Positions 1 through 8,128 are shown, numbered from the stretch's first letter. The stretch: DNA of 64,000 nucleotides from Marixanthomonas spongiae (GCF_003095375.1 NZ_QEHR01000007.1:206833-270832); one strand, 5' to 3'. Made by a program: numbers and translations. Notes: a model not told the origin generated them from the sequence alone.

Positions 1-1
1 C

Positions 2-313
2 AGTGTACACGAACTCAATCAAAATAAAGAGCACTATCAGCCCTTGGATGTTCGTAAAGATGAGGAATGGCAAAATGGCAATATCCCCGATGCCGCACAC
101 ATATTTCTTGGCGACTTACCCGATAAGATGAACACCTTAGATAATGAACAAAACCTTGCCGTGTATTGCGCCAGTGGCTACAGGGCCAGCATAGCGGCCA
201 GTCTTTTACAAAAAAATGGCTTCCAGAATGTGAATAGCATTCCGGGTAGTTTTACCGCTTGGAAGGCTGCGGACTTACCAATTGAAAATAAAACAAAAAC
301 TTTAAAAAAGTAG
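2..313 (+). CDS. Rhodanese-like domain protein, C-terminal part (5' end outside window)
   Basis: The reading frame is open to the left edge of the window, so the gene starts upstream. What is visible is one rhodanese domain: a DVRKDEEW segment, then the active-site loop YCASGYRAS whose Cys would carry the persulfide, then a PGSFTAW motif near the end. Rhodaneses transfer sulfane sulfur between thiols. In this group the domain is often the tail of a metallo-beta-lactamase-fold persulfide dioxygenase-like hydrolase; whether that domain is present cannot be seen here. A DUF442-type phosphatase-like gene follows 5 bp downstream, and the same pairing is common in sulfide-oxidation loci, so the two are probably one operon. 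Confidence 0.85.
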   Translation, partial: SVHELNQNKEHYQPLDVRKDEEWQNGNIPDAAHIFLGDLPDKMNTLDNEQNLAVYCASGYRASIAASLLQKNGFQNVNSIPGSFTAWKAADLPIENKTKTLKK

Positions 314-318
314 AAATT

Positions 319-765
319 ATGGAAAAGGAAATTAAGAAAGTAAATGATGAAATTTCGGTGGCCGCTTTTGATCCCGATGAAAAAAGTTTCAAAACCTTTG
401 CCGATAAAGGTTTTAAGTCGGTTATTAATTTACAGACCGATGAAGAAGATCAAAATGTTTTCCCCGAAAAAGAAGAAAAACTAGCGAAAGACAATAACCT
501 AACATATAGACACATTGGAGTAGCTAAGGATGACTTATCAGAGGCTATGGCCAATAATTTTCGACAAGAGCTTGAAAACCTTCCCAAGCCCATTGTAGTA
601 CATTGCAAGTCTGGAAAGCGTTCTGGTGCCCTTATCATGATGCATATTGGGTGCCAAAAAAACATGACGGGAGAAGAAGTGATTAAAAAAGCTGAAGAAA
701 TGGGGTTTGAATGTGATATTCCTGAATTGGAAAAGTTTCTCAAGAAGTATGTAAACGAACATTGA
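319..765 (+). CDS. Beta-lactamase hydrolase-like / protein tyrosine phosphatase-like protein (DUF442 type)
   Basis: A protein of 148 residues with a complete CX5R phosphatase signature, HCKSGKRSG, at about residues 95-103 (Cys96, Arg101). The opening KSVINLQTDEED is typical of the DUF442/Blh family, dual-specificity phosphatase-fold proteins usually found beside rhodaneses and persulfide dioxygenases. The family's true substrate is not settled; a role in sulfur handling is inferred from context. The ATG is 5 bp after the stop of the rhodanese gene, indicating cotranscription. There is no signal peptide, so it is expected to be cytoplasmic. Length is normal for a single-domain member. Confidence 0.8.
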   Translation: MEKEIKKVNDEISVAAFDPDEKSFKTFADKGFKSVINLQTDEEDQNVFPEKEEKLAKDNNLTYRHIGVAKDDLSEAMANNFRQELENLPKPIVVHCKSGKRSGALIMMHIGCQKNMTGEEVIKKAEEMGFECDIPELEKFLKKYVNEH

Positions 766-1101
766 TTAGGCATCACCTAATCTCAAGGTTTTGTGAGCTT
801 GGTAAATGGAGATTGTACTATTTGATAGATAAAGGGAAATCCTACCAATAGTAGGTGCAAAATATCTGTTCTGTATTGAATGATTTTTCCAACCTGATTG
901 GTGTTTTTCAGCCCTATTTGGCGTTTTCCGCTAAGAAAGCAGTCCTTTCTAAGCCATACGCATTTAAGAAATATCACAGATTTCTATTTTACAGCCACCC
1001 TTTAAAAATATGCCAATACCCAATGCCAAGTGTGGCAACAGGAAAATAACTAACTATTCTTCAATTTCAATTTTCAGTAGAGCACAAACCATTATGCTGC
1101 G
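766..1101. other. Intergenic region without a recognised gene
   Basis: 336 bp between convergent genes. Short open frames occur on both strands, but none has family resemblance or a credible start. I see no strong hairpin with a T-run and no repeat shared with the rest of the window. Confidence 0.5.
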
Positions 1102-1743
1102 TTATAGAACGGTTATACTACCTAGATAATCGCTAATGGAGTATTGTTTCAACGCTGTATTTTTAAACGTTGCCCACACCTCTAGCGTAAGACCTTGCAG
1201 TTCTTCCGGAAATTGCAAAACCACTTCGCCCATGTGCCGTTGGGCGGCGGCTTCAAAGAAAATAAAGTCTTGCGTAGCCGGCACATACGCAATAACCGAT
1301 AGGGTATCCTCAGCATATGCCAAGCCCAGTGCGCTATTGTCTGTCCATTGCAACAATGCTTTTTGCTCCCCTTGGGTGGTTACAGATGCCTCCAGTAGCC
1401 CTCGTATGGGGCCTTTGCTAATTAGCACTTTTAAATAGTCAATGATAAAACTATCGGCCGTGGGGATCATGGCCTCTATTAAAAAGTACGACTTCGCTAG
1501 ATCGAATCGGCTTTTCTTTTTTTGGGGCTGGTCAAAACTCTCGTTTAAAAAAGGCTTTAACGGATTTAGAAATGTGTTTGCCATTTTAAACTTCAATTGA
1601 TTGCGCAGTTGTGCAGGGCTCGGCTTTTTGTTTGATTTTTTCGGTTTGCTTCGCATCACGGGAACCCCGCGCCACGTGGTGCCTACCACAGTACCCACCG
1701 TACCGGAAAAGCCTCCTAAAATACCATCGTTAAATGTTGCCAT
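1102..1743 (-). CDS. DUF6266 family protein
   Basis: 213 residues starting MATFNDGILGGFSGTVGTVVG, the characteristic opening of DUF6266, a family confined to Bacteroidota with no assigned biochemical role. The N-terminal 35 residues are Gly-rich and then strongly basic (RSKPKKSNKKPSPAQLRNQ). The rest is predicted beta-rich. No signal peptide is seen. DUF6266 genes are often in accessory regions and occur in several copies per genome; this one lies immediately left of the cassette array but on the opposite strand, without array-type boxes, so I treat it as outside the array. Confidence 0.8.
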   Translation of the reverse strand: MATFNDGILGGFSGTVGTVVGTTWRGVPVMRSKPKKSNKKPSPAQLRNQLKFKMANTFLNPLKPFLNESFDQPQKKKSRFDLAKSYFLIEAMIPTADSFIIDYLKVLISKGPIRGLLEASVTTQGEQKALLQWTDNSALGLAYAEDTLSVIAYVPATQDFIFFEAAAQRHMGEVVLQFPEELQGLTLEVWATFKNTALKQYSISDYLGSITVL

Positions 1744-2092
1744 AATACGTAGAATTTAGTTAAGTTAGTATAAGGGGAGCCCCGAAATATATAACCTATT
1801 CCCTTAAAAAACAAGCGTGTACCCAAAAAAAGCAAGGGCCACTCCCCTAGTTTCATCCGAGTTTTCTTCGAGAATACTTCGACAATAGCCCGTAAAAGCA
1901 GGTGTTTCTCGAAGAATCCTCGAAGGAATATCGAACCATTCTCGAACCAAACCTGGGTAAAACCCAAAAAACAGCACCGCACGATAAGTGCCCAATTTTG
2001 TGATTTGGGTTTTTTACCTATATTTGAAAGATACTCCCCTTGATTATTAAAAATATGAACATACTAAAAGTGCAAAAACCGTTCATAGCATG
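1744..2092. other. Intergenic region upstream of DUF6266 gene, left of cassette array
   Basis: About 350 bp carrying the leader of the minus-strand DUF6266 gene. The part at 1850-1960 contains several copies of TTCGA/TCGAA with short inverted arrangements (for example around TTCTCGAAGAATCCTCGAAGG), which is probably local palindromic noise. Open frames here are not credible. Composition shifts to very AT-rich near 2040, where the array begins. Confidence 0.4.
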
Positions 2093-2151
2093 CCAAATAG
2101 GCAATCTAAAAGCGGAAAAGGTGTTTATATAAAAAAAGTTGTGGGTAATTT
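2093..2151 (+). repeat. Left terminal attC-like right arm and 5' box of cassette 1
   Basis: The stretch AAAAGCGGAAAAGGTGTT at about 2108 recurs at 13570, in the right arm of the separator before cassette 13, each time about 10 bp before a GTT box. Here the box is GTTGTGGGTAATTT (2138-2151), which pairs 13/14 with AAACTACCCACAAC at 3501-3514. No left arm precedes it, so this is either the array edge or a truncated site. Confidence 0.6.
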
Positions 2152-2182
2152 CCCACACAAAAAGCTCTATTAATTTCTTGAG

Positions 2183-2286
2183 CTAACGTCAAATTTTTAA
2201 AGTTTTTTAAAAAAATAGTGCACTAAAAACTGGGAAGTACTATAAACAAAAGGATTTCAACAAAAATTAACTAAATTTGACGTTAG
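2183..2286 (+). repeat. 14-bp perfect inverted repeat in leader of cassette 1
   Basis: CTAACGTCAAATTT (2183-2196) is the exact reverse complement of AAATTTGACGTTAG (2273-2286), with 76 bp between, including the palindrome TAGTGCACTA. The outer ends read as CTAAC and GTTAG, as in an attC-like site. It lies between the 5' box at 2138 and the start codon at 2323, so it may be a remnant separator of a cassette that lost its gene, or a leader RNA structure. Confidence 0.6.
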
Positions 2287-2322
2287 TCAGAATTAAAACA
2301 GAAAATCAAGACTGGTAATAAT

Positions 2323-3501
2323 ATGACAAAACAAATAAAGGAAATTATTGAAATTGATAATAAAAACTATTATTTTAATGAAGAACCAATAGAACAGTTT
2401 TGGTTAAAAAATAATTCCAAAATTAAATTAGAAAGACTTCATACTGCCTGTCATAGAGGGTATGTTGGCACTTGGAAAATAATTGATAATTATTTGCATT
2501 TAATTAAAATAAAGAATGAATCTTCTAACAAAAAAGATTTATCAATTAGAGATTTTTTTCCTCAAAATAATCAATCAGAAGTTAAAGCTACTTGGTATGA
2601 TGGTAAAATTACAGTAGCAATTGATGAAGAAATATATCCGATTTGTGAAAGAAAATTAATTTTAGAAATTCACGAAGGAAAGTTAGTGAACAAGTACATC
2701 ATAGAAAATGTAAAAAACATTCACATTGACTTTGCTTTAAAAATTTTCCAAAAAAATACAGATTTTTACAATCCAGAAGCCGAAAGAAAAAAACATTTTT
2801 TAAAGATGGTTCAATATGAGTTTAAATTAGGCCATTTTCATCTGGCAGAAAAATATATAAATCTATATCTTGATAATGTAGATAAGAAGTATTACGGTAA
2901 ATTAATCCAATTTTACTTAATAATATTGATTAAGAATCATAGTTTAAATTATGGTAAACAAACAATGTACTATAATAATTTACAAATGTCCAAGGACCGA
3001 ATATTAGAAAAGCTTAATAATTTTATCGAACTAGAAAATTCAGAAATCGGATTGCAAAAATTAATGGTTTATAAATTTGATTATTATATACATTGGGGTA
3101 AATACGATGGAAGTTCTATTATTGATATTATGAATGACGACCCAAATTACATCCTGTGGTGTATATTAAATCTTGAACATTTCATTATTGAATTAAAGTT
3201 ATTCCTGTATAAATCCATTAGAAAAAATAAAAGTTATTTATCCGCTTTAGAAGTAAACCTTACTAAAATGGCTTTTCTAAAAAATACAAGAGAAACAAGT
3301 CCTGAGTTCTTAATAGAAACGGATACAAATTTGTATAATCCGCAAAAATCAAATAAAACTATATATGATGATTTTGATATGAAAAGTGCTGATTGGGATT
3401 ATGACTATAATAATCCTGCTCACGACCAATCAGAAAATCCTTGGATTGAAGTTTTTGGACCTGGAGATGAGGCAGAAACAGCATATTGGAACACAAATTA
3501 A
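2323..3501 (+). CDS. Cassette 1: hypothetical protein with ExoX-like C-terminal motif
   Basis: 392 residues, no signal peptide, AT-rich codons. Residues ~45-130 form a beta-rich segment (GYVGTWKIIDNYLHL, then KATWYDGKITV, then LILEIHEGKLVNKYIIEN) that is also recognisable in cassette 7. Residues ~257-285 (HWGKYDGSSIIDIMNDDPNY followed by ILWC) match the pattern seen in exodeoxyribonuclease X-like C-terminal modules, in which a hxxGKYxG..D..YxxWc motif is found without the nuclease domain. No exonuclease catalytic residues are present, so no enzymatic function is assigned. The stop codon lies directly before the 3' box (3501-3514). The leader between box and ATG is unusually long for this array (about 170 bp). 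Confidence 0.7.
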   Translation: MTKQIKEIIEIDNKNYYFNEEPIEQFWLKNNSKIKLERLHTACHRGYVGTWKIIDNYLHLIKIKNESSNKKDLSIRDFFPQNNQSEVKATWYDGKITVAIDEEIYPICERKLILEIHEGKLVNKYIIENVKNIHIDFALKIFQKNTDFYNPEAERKKHFLKMVQYEFKLGHFHLAEKYINLYLDNVDKKYYGKLIQFYLIILIKNHSLNYGKQTMYYNNLQMSKDRILEKLNNFIELENSEIGLQKLMVYKFDYYIHWGKYDGSSIIDIMNDDPNYILWCILNLEHFIIELKLFLYKSIRKNKSYLSALEVNLTKMAFLKNTRETSPEFLIETDTNLYNPQKSNKTIYDDFDMKSADWDYDYNNPAHDQSENPWIEVFGPGDEAETAYWNTN

Positions 3502-3643
3502 AACTACCCACAACATTGGCTATAAGTAATTGCTTGTTCTCGCCTACTTCTGAAAATCCTCGAGGATTTTTAGTTTGGTTTGTACTTGCAAACATAATCT
3601 AACCCATGCAACTACTCATAGCCGAGATCGTTAGGCATAATAT
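3501..3643 (+). repeat. attC-like separator 1 (hairpin type I)
   Basis: 3' box AAACTACCCACAAC (3501-3514), left arm GGCTATAAGTAATTGC (3518-3533), inner palindrome AAAATCCTCGAGGATTTT (3553-3570), right arm GCAACTACTCATAGCC (3608-3623), then the 5' box of cassette 2, GTTAGGCATAATAT (3630-3643). Arms pair imperfectly over 16 bp, as attC sites do. Confidence 0.7.
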
Positions 3644-4496
3644 GAAAAACAGTCAGTTTACAAAAGAAACATTCAATTTGCATAAAGATTTATTTAATGA
3701 TTCTTATGGGGATGGAGATTATGGAATACTATCAACTATTGCAGAAAAAATTAGAAATTGTGAAGAAGTAATTAAATTATTCAAATCATTAGAAAACAAA
3801 TATTTTCCTGAATACGAAGATGTAATTGATACGGCTATTAAAATTAAAACAATTGAAGAATTAATAAATACTAAAAATCCAAATTATTTTGATTTAAAAA
3901 AGCGAAATGATTATTTAGTGGCAACCTGTATGAGAATTTTGGAAGAATGGGCATATAATTATTTACCAATTCAAGAACAAAACCCAAATTATAAAAATTC
4001 TGATTTAAATAATGAAGAATTAGGCTGGTATATTGCCCGTAAAGAATTTGAAAAAGTTCTTTTTTTTAGTGTCCAATTAGAAAAAAACAATATAAATCTA
4101 TTTATAGATAATCCACTTCGAAAATTAGAAGAAGAAAAAAACTATGGGAATAGTACCAGCAGAGGAATTGAATATTTGACTAAACTATCTATTACTAAAA
4201 GAGAACATCTTCTGAGTTTATTAAGAAAAATAAACGAAATCCAAAAAATGGAATTAGGTACAAAGGAAAAGGCAGAAAGAATAAAAATAATACTTTGGAC
4301 TAATCAAAACACAAAGTCAAAATTATTAATTGGTGGGTTTATAGGTACAATGGCAGGTTTATTTATTTTCGGTACTGGTGGAATTGGGATCGCAGGTTTA
4401 GGTGGGGCTGTTGGAATTTGGGGTTTTTTAGCAGGAACATCAGGTGGGGTTTTTATAGCATCTTTAATTGAAAATTTCGAAAAAAAGAATGAATAA
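3642..4496 (+). CDS. Cassette 2: hypothetical protein with C-terminal glycine-rich membrane segment
   Basis: 284 residues starting MKNSQFTKETFN. An in-frame ATG at 3606 lies inside the separator hairpin, so I take the ATG at 3642, which overlaps the end of the 5' box. The first ~225 residues are charged and mainly helical. Residues ~226-270 form a Gly-rich hydrophobic stretch (LLIGGFIGTMAGLFIFG, then GIGIAGLGGAVGIWGFLAG) that could be a membrane hairpin with glycine-zipper spacing, followed by a short charged tail. I do not recognise the family. A membrane-associated protein is inferred only from hydrophobicity. Confidence 0.7.
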   Translation: MKNSQFTKETFNLHKDLFNDSYGDGDYGILSTIAEKIRNCEEVIKLFKSLENKYFPEYEDVIDTAIKIKTIEELINTKNPNYFDLKKRNDYLVATCMRILEEWAYNYLPIQEQNPNYKNSDLNNEELGWYIARKEFEKVLFFSVQLEKNNINLFIDNPLRKLEEEKNYGNSTSRGIEYLTKLSITKREHLLSLLRKINEIQKMELGTKEKAERIKIILWTNQNTKSKLLIGGFIGTMAGLFIFGTGGIGIAGLGGAVGIWGFLAGTSGGVFIASLIENFEKKNE

Positions 4497-4934
4497 ATAC
4501 TATGCCTGACAACGGCTCCTATGAAAAGCACTAGTTAAGTTCCCTAAAGTTAATATTTGTATTCAATTATTTAATAATGATGGTTTTGGGGTAATGGAAA
4601 ACACCCGGTGTACTGTTCTTTTATGAATATGAACGTCAATGGTCAATTTTGATACGTCAATACCAATCACGTCTAGTTAATTTTTCATATTTTTAAATAT
4701 TGTTCCTTTTTAAAAAGGAATGGTTAATATATGTTGCTATGACTATCACCTTTAATAGGAAGAGATTCCTGATATTCCAAATGGTCCTAAAGCAACCTAA
4801 GAGAGACAAGAGGACTGATACGTATAAAGGAACTGCTATTCCAAAGACCGTTTTAGTTCTCCTCTTGTTTCTTAGTAAATGCAACTAACTATTTAATTAC
4901 GGTGTAAAGTAAAGGAGACCGTTGCCTGTAATGC
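4497..4934 (+). repeat. attC-like separator 2 containing IS110 relic (copy A)
   Basis: 3' box ATACTATGCCTGAC (4497-4510) pairs 12/14 with the start of cassette 2. About 410 bp follow that recur at 10839-11247 and 11715-12125, then the box GTTGCCTGTAATGC (4921-4934). The outer arms, CGGCTCCT at the left and AGGAGACCG at the right, are complementary. The interior holds the IS110 transposase start (minus strand) and its upstream region. Confidence 0.7.
4563..4688 (-). pseudogene. IS110-family transposase N-terminal relic, copy A
   Basis: Read on the minus strand from 4688: M-K-N-stop-LDVIGIDVSKLTIDVHIHKR..., then VHRVFS and a stop at 4563. The GIDVSK motif with following TIDxH is the start of the RuvC-like DEDD domain of IS110 transposases, carrying the first catalytic Asp. 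Only about 41 codons of the ~330 usual remain, and this copy has a TAA at codon 4 where copies B and C have Tyr. It is a dead fragment. Confidence 0.7.
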
Positions 4935-4938
4935 GAAA

Positions 4939-5550
4939 ATGAACAAATTGATAGCATATATATTAATTATTTTGATATTTGGTTGCGGAACCAAAAATCT
5001 TCATCAGAATCGGATTTACATTCAAGACGACAAACTTTACGGCGAACTTGAAAATGGACTTCCAGACAACGACACTCTTATTGAACTTAAAAACAAAAAC
5101 GGAACTGTAAGCGGAATTGGAAAAATGGCAGTTTCAAAAGACAATGTAAGTGATATAAAATGCGGACTTTGGAAAGAATATGACTCTGACGGAATTTTAT
5201 TATCAGAAGGAAATTATAAAATAAGCTCTTTTATCGACTGTGGAATGGGCGGAGCTTTTCGAGCTTTCTATTATTACAGAATTGGAGAATGGAAATACTT
5301 TAAGAAAAACGGAGAATTGGATTTTGCACTCAATTTTGTTCCCAAAATGCACCACGTTGATACTAGATGTGAGGGCGGAGACAATATGATTTTCGGAATT
5401 GTAGATACAATTCCGCTAAACTATTGGGACAAAGTAGATGTAAACAAAATTTATGAATTACAAAAAATATCTTTTACAGATTCATATGCGACAACGACAA
5501 TAATTCCCCTGAATGGAAAAATATATTACGAAACAGAAACTGACTTATAA
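4939..5550 (+). CDS. Cassette 3: lipoprotein with MORN-like repeats
   Basis: 203 residues. The N-terminus MNKLIAYILIILIFGCG is a lipoprotein signal with Cys at residue 16, so it is probably anchored in a cell-envelope membrane. Two segments, GLWKEYDSDGILLSEGNYK and GEWKYFKKNGELDF, match the MORN-variant repeat (G-x-W-x-Y-x-x-x-G-x-L) common in Bacteroidota exported proteins, sometimes toxin-associated. No catalytic motif is seen. The gene starts 18 bp after the first base of its box, and the 3' box follows 8 bp after the stop. Confidence 0.75.
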   Translation: MNKLIAYILIILIFGCGTKNLHQNRIYIQDDKLYGELENGLPDNDTLIELKNKNGTVSGIGKMAVSKDNVSDIKCGLWKEYDSDGILLSEGNYKISSFIDCGMGGAFRAFYYYRIGEWKYFKKNGELDFALNFVPKMHHVDTRCEGGDNMIFGIVDTIPLNYWDKVDVNKIYELQKISFTDSYATTTIIPLNGKIYYETETDL

Positions 5551-5558
5551 AAGATAAA

Positions 5559-5705
5559 GCACTACAGGCAACACCGGCTATAGTTCATTGCTTCCGACTT
5601 TCCTCTCGGAAAGTCCTCGCAAATTTGCTATCTTCGGTTTACGGCGGAAAATCCTCGCGGATTTTCACGCAAAGAAACCATAGCCAAACACGTTGTAGCC
5701 AATGC
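5559..5705 (+). repeat. attC-like separator 3 (hairpin type I)
   Basis: 3' box GCACTACAGGCAAC (5559-5572) pairs 13/14 with GTTGCCTGTAATGC at 4921. Arms GGCTATAG (5576-) and CATAGCC (5679-5685) face each other. The interior has TTTCCTCTCGGAAA and the palindrome AAAATCCTCGCGGATTTT (5648-5665), also found in other type I separators. The box of cassette 4, GTTGTAGCCAATGC, is at 5692-5705. Confidence 0.7.
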
Positions 5706-5736
5706 GAACGGAACGATAACCAGACCAATCTGAAAA

Positions 5737-6237
5737 ATGAACGGAAGACCAAAAATTAAAATAAAACCAACCAAAACCGATAAAACATTGGAAATTATCG
5801 GATTATTTTTACTTGTCGGTTTTTGGTGTATGACAATTATAAACTACACCAAATTACCTGAAGTTATTCCAACACATTATAATGGAATGGGAGAAGCTGA
5901 TGGTTTTGGTGGAAAAGTTAACATTCTGATTTTACCTATTATTGCAACTATTCTTTTCATCGGACTAACAAAACTCAACAAATATCCGCACCTATTTAAT
6001 TTTCCGACTAAAATAACTCCAGAAAACGCACTTGAACAATATACGAATGCAACAAGAATGATGCGAATTTTAAAATTGGTCATAGTCGTGATATTCGGAT
6101 TAATTGGATTTCAAACAATCCGATTTGCCAATGGACAAATTAATGGTTTGGGAAAATGGTTTTTACCAATGACAATGGGACTAATTTTCATACCGCTGAT
6201 TTACTTTATTGCAAAATCATTTAAAAGAAACAAATGA
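5737..6237 (+). CDS. Cassette 4: DUF1648 domain membrane protein
   Basis: 166 residues with four hydrophobic segments (about residues 19-38, 62-78, 112-128 and 140-160). The stretch LPEVIPTHYNGMGEADGFGG is the DUF1648 signature, where P-x-H-[FY]-N-x-x-G-x-x-D is conserved. DUF1648 occurs in SdpI-type immunity proteins and in stand-alone membrane proteins of unknown function. A self-protection role is possible from the family link but not shown. The 3' box lies 16 bp after the stop. Confidence 0.8.
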   Translation: MNGRPKIKIKPTKTDKTLEIIGLFLLVGFWCMTIINYTKLPEVIPTHYNGMGEADGFGGKVNILILPIIATILFIGLTKLNKYPHLFNFPTKITPENALEQYTNATRMMRILKLVIVVIFGLIGFQTIRFANGQINGLGKWFLPMTMGLIFIPLIYFIAKSFKRNK

Positions 6238-6252
6238 CAAATTAGTGAAAAA

Positions 6253-6421
6253 GCACTGGCTACACCAATGTATAACCGCAATTACGGCAGATTCGACTAT
6301 CCTACGGCTACGCTCATGACAGGCTGAATCCACTCGGAATTGCTAACGCTAATGTTTAACCAAAAATCAAGTAACTTTAAATCCGTAACTGACGGTTATA
6401 TAAGACTGTTACCTGCAAGCT
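6253..6421 (+). repeat. attC-like separator 4 (hairpin type II)
   Basis: 3' box GCACTGGCTACACC (6253-6266) pairs 12/14 with cassette 4's own start. Left arm GTATAACCGCAATTACGG and right arm CCGTAACTGACGGTTATA form a near-perfect stem. The loop has the CTACGGCTACGCTCATGACAGG and TGAATCCACTCGGAATTGC elements typical of type II. The box of cassette 5, GTTACCTGCAAGCT, is at 6408-6421. Confidence 0.7.
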
Positions 6422-6428
6422 GAATAAA

Positions 6429-7085
6429 ATGTCGAACTACGATAAAATATATGTAATTGGAGACGCGCTTTCTAATCGGCCATTTAGAGGCGTAATTGAA
6501 AAATATGATTTGGCTGAACCTAATATTTCTCGAGGAGAAAAGAAATTAGATGAAGTCGTTCGCGTCAAACATTCAATGGGTGGAAACACTCTTTATAATT
6601 TCATTTGGACAACTAATGCATATCCAATGATAGTGAGCAAAAAAGTAATTGAATTATTTAAATCAAACGGAATTACAGGCTGGAAAACTTATGATGTTGA
6701 AATCTACTCTAAAAAGGATGAATTTATCGACCAAAAATATTATGGATTGATTATAATCGGACGTTGCGGATATCTTGATTATTCAAAGAATTCAATAGTA
6801 ATAGATAAAATCGGAATTACAACAGAACCACATTCAAAAGGGTTTTATTTCAAAGACGATTATTGGGATGGTTCTGACTTGTTTATGTGTAAACCAAATA
6901 AAGATGGAGAATCTAATATGTTTAGGTTTTGCACACAGAAAGTTGCTGATTTAATTAAAAAAGAAAAATTAAAGAATATATCGCTTGAAAAAGCAACTGA
7001 CTTCTCTATGTCAATTTCAATGTACAATATTGAACTGACTGAGGAACAAAAATTAGAAATGGAAAAAATAAAAGCCAGCAGGTAA
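6429..7085 (+). CDS. Cassette 5: possible Imm11/DUF1629-type protein
   Basis: 218 residues, no signal peptide, cytoplasmic. The C-terminal half (GSDLFMCKPNKDG, then FCTQKVADLIKKEKLKNISL) has the layout of DUF1629 (Imm11) immunity-like proteins: an aspartate-containing strand, then a helix with V-x-x-L-I and a short 'L-x-x-I-x-x' end. Imm11 proteins are found in polymorphic toxin loci as antidotes. The match is by pattern only and I rate the family call as weak. No toxin gene is adjacent. The 3' box overlaps the stop codon. Confidence 0.65.
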   Translation: MSNYDKIYVIGDALSNRPFRGVIEKYDLAEPNISRGEKKLDEVVRVKHSMGGNTLYNFIWTTNAYPMIVSKKVIELFKSNGITGWKTYDVEIYSKKDEFIDQKYYGLIIIGRCGYLDYSKNSIVIDKIGITTEPHSKGFYFKDDYWDGSDLFMCKPNKDGESNMFRFCTQKVADLIKKEKLKNISLEKATDFSMSISMYNIELTEEQKLEMEKIKASR

Positions 7086-7291
7086 GAATGTACAATAGCA
7101 ATTTATTCACGCGTATATATATGCAAAAAGTGTTCATCGGTTGGTCCACTCGGGTCAGCAGATTCTACTACCCTACGGCTGCGCACAGGACAGGCTGAAT
7201 CCACTCGGAATTGCTAACTTCTGTGCTAAAGCGAAAAACATTATCTTTAATCCCATAACTGACAGTTATAGGGGACCGTTGGCACTTATTT
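7073..7291 (+). repeat. attC-like separator 5 (degenerate type II)
   Basis: 3' box AGCCAGCAGGTAAG (7073-7086) overlaps the stop codon and pairs 11/14 with GTTACCTGCAAGCT. The right half has type II elements (CTACGGCTGCGCACAGGACAGG, TGAATCCACTCGGAATTGC, ACTGACAGTTATA). The left arm is not the usual TATAACCGC, so the stem is weaker. The box of cassette 6, GTTGGCACTTATTT, is at 7278-7291. Confidence 0.6.
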
Positions 7292-7300
7292 GAGAAAAAT

Positions 7301-8128
7301 ATGAATAATAAAAAGACTTATATATTTTTATTAATTACCATTATTTGGTCTTGGACTTTTTGGGCTATCGGTCTAAATTATCTTACAGATGGAATCAACC
7401 AAGAATCAATAGAAAAATTTTTAATATTCTTTTTTACTGGCTTATATGGACCTACAATCAGCGGAATTGTAACAGCACTTATTTTTGATGGACTGAACGG
7501 TGTGTTGAATTTATTTAAGAAAGTGTTTATTTGGAATATCCCCTTTAAAAACTATTTATACATAATACTATTACCTATATTTTTTATTCTTATCGGAATT
7601 GGATTATATAAAATATTTATTGGGGATATTGGGAGTTTTGATATAGCAGCTTTTCTTTCGATTCCAACTGTACTATGGGCTGGGCTATATGCTGGACCTT
7701 TAGGCGAGGAAATTGGATGGAGAGGTTTTTTATTACCAGAGTTACAAAAAAAATATTCGAACTTAAAAAGTGCAATCATAATTGGAGTTATATGGTTTAT
7801 TTGGCATATTCCACTTTGGTGGGCACCATTTGGTACTTTAGTTAGTGGAGAATCAATTTCTTTTTTACCCGTGATTACATATTTTATTATGCTAATGTGT
7901 TTATCAATAATAATAACTTGGTTAGTAATTAATTCTAAAGGAAGTGTTCTGGTTGCAATCTTATTTCACTTGTCCATTAATGCAGGAATAGCCTTATTGT
8001 TTTTTCCTGAATTAAATGTGGATTTTAAGAAAGTACATTTATTATCCAGTATTGGAATGATATTATTTACTGGAATATTGATTGCAAAAAATAAATTAAA
8101 AACAAGTGTCAACAATGGCTTTAAATAA
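7301..8128 (+). CDS. Cassette 6: CPBP family intramembrane glutamic endopeptidase
   Basis: 275 residues with about eight membrane segments. Motif 1, GPLGEEIGWRGFLLPELQ, is at residues ~132-149 (Glu136, Glu137, Arg141). Motif 2 is FIWHIP with His169, and motif 3 is FHLSIN near residue 223. These are the catalytic motifs of the CPBP (Abi/Rce1-like) membrane proteases, so the enzyme looks intact. Members serve in bacteriocin self-immunity, protein processing or host defence; the substrate here is unknown. The last codons and stop run through the 3' box (8100-8113) into the separator, so the C-terminal tail after Thr-Ser-Val is supplied by the recombination site. Confidence 0.9.
   Translation: MNNKKTYIFLLITIIWSWTFWAIGLNYLTDGINQESIEKFLIFFFTGLYGPTISGIVTALIFDGLNGVLNLFKKVFIWNIPFKNYLYIILLPIFFILIGIGLYKIFIGDIGSFDIAAFLSIPTVLWAGLYAGPLGEEIGWRGFLLPELQKKYSNLKSAIIIGVIWFIWHIPLWWAPFGTLVSGESISFLPVITYFIMLMCLSIIITWLVINSKGSVLVAILFHLSINAGIALLFFPELNVDFKKVHLLSSIGMILFTGILIAKNKLKTSVNNGFK

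Noticed and set aside
1716..1995. Short minus-strand frames left of the array
   Set aside because: Low-complexity, overlapping the DUF6266 leader; no family resemblance.
3606..3641. Upstream ATG as start of cassette 2 (similarly 8106 for cassette 7)
   Set aside because: Both lie inside the separator hairpins before the 5' box; the later ATGs give normal starts, and in cassette 7 a proper signal peptide.
4700..4888. 62-residue frame conserved in three separators (also 11027-11215 and 11905-12093)
   Set aside because: Frames lie antisense to the upstream region of the IS110 relic; differences between copies are mostly amino-acid changing and there is no family resemblance, so it is a by-product of the DNA repeat.
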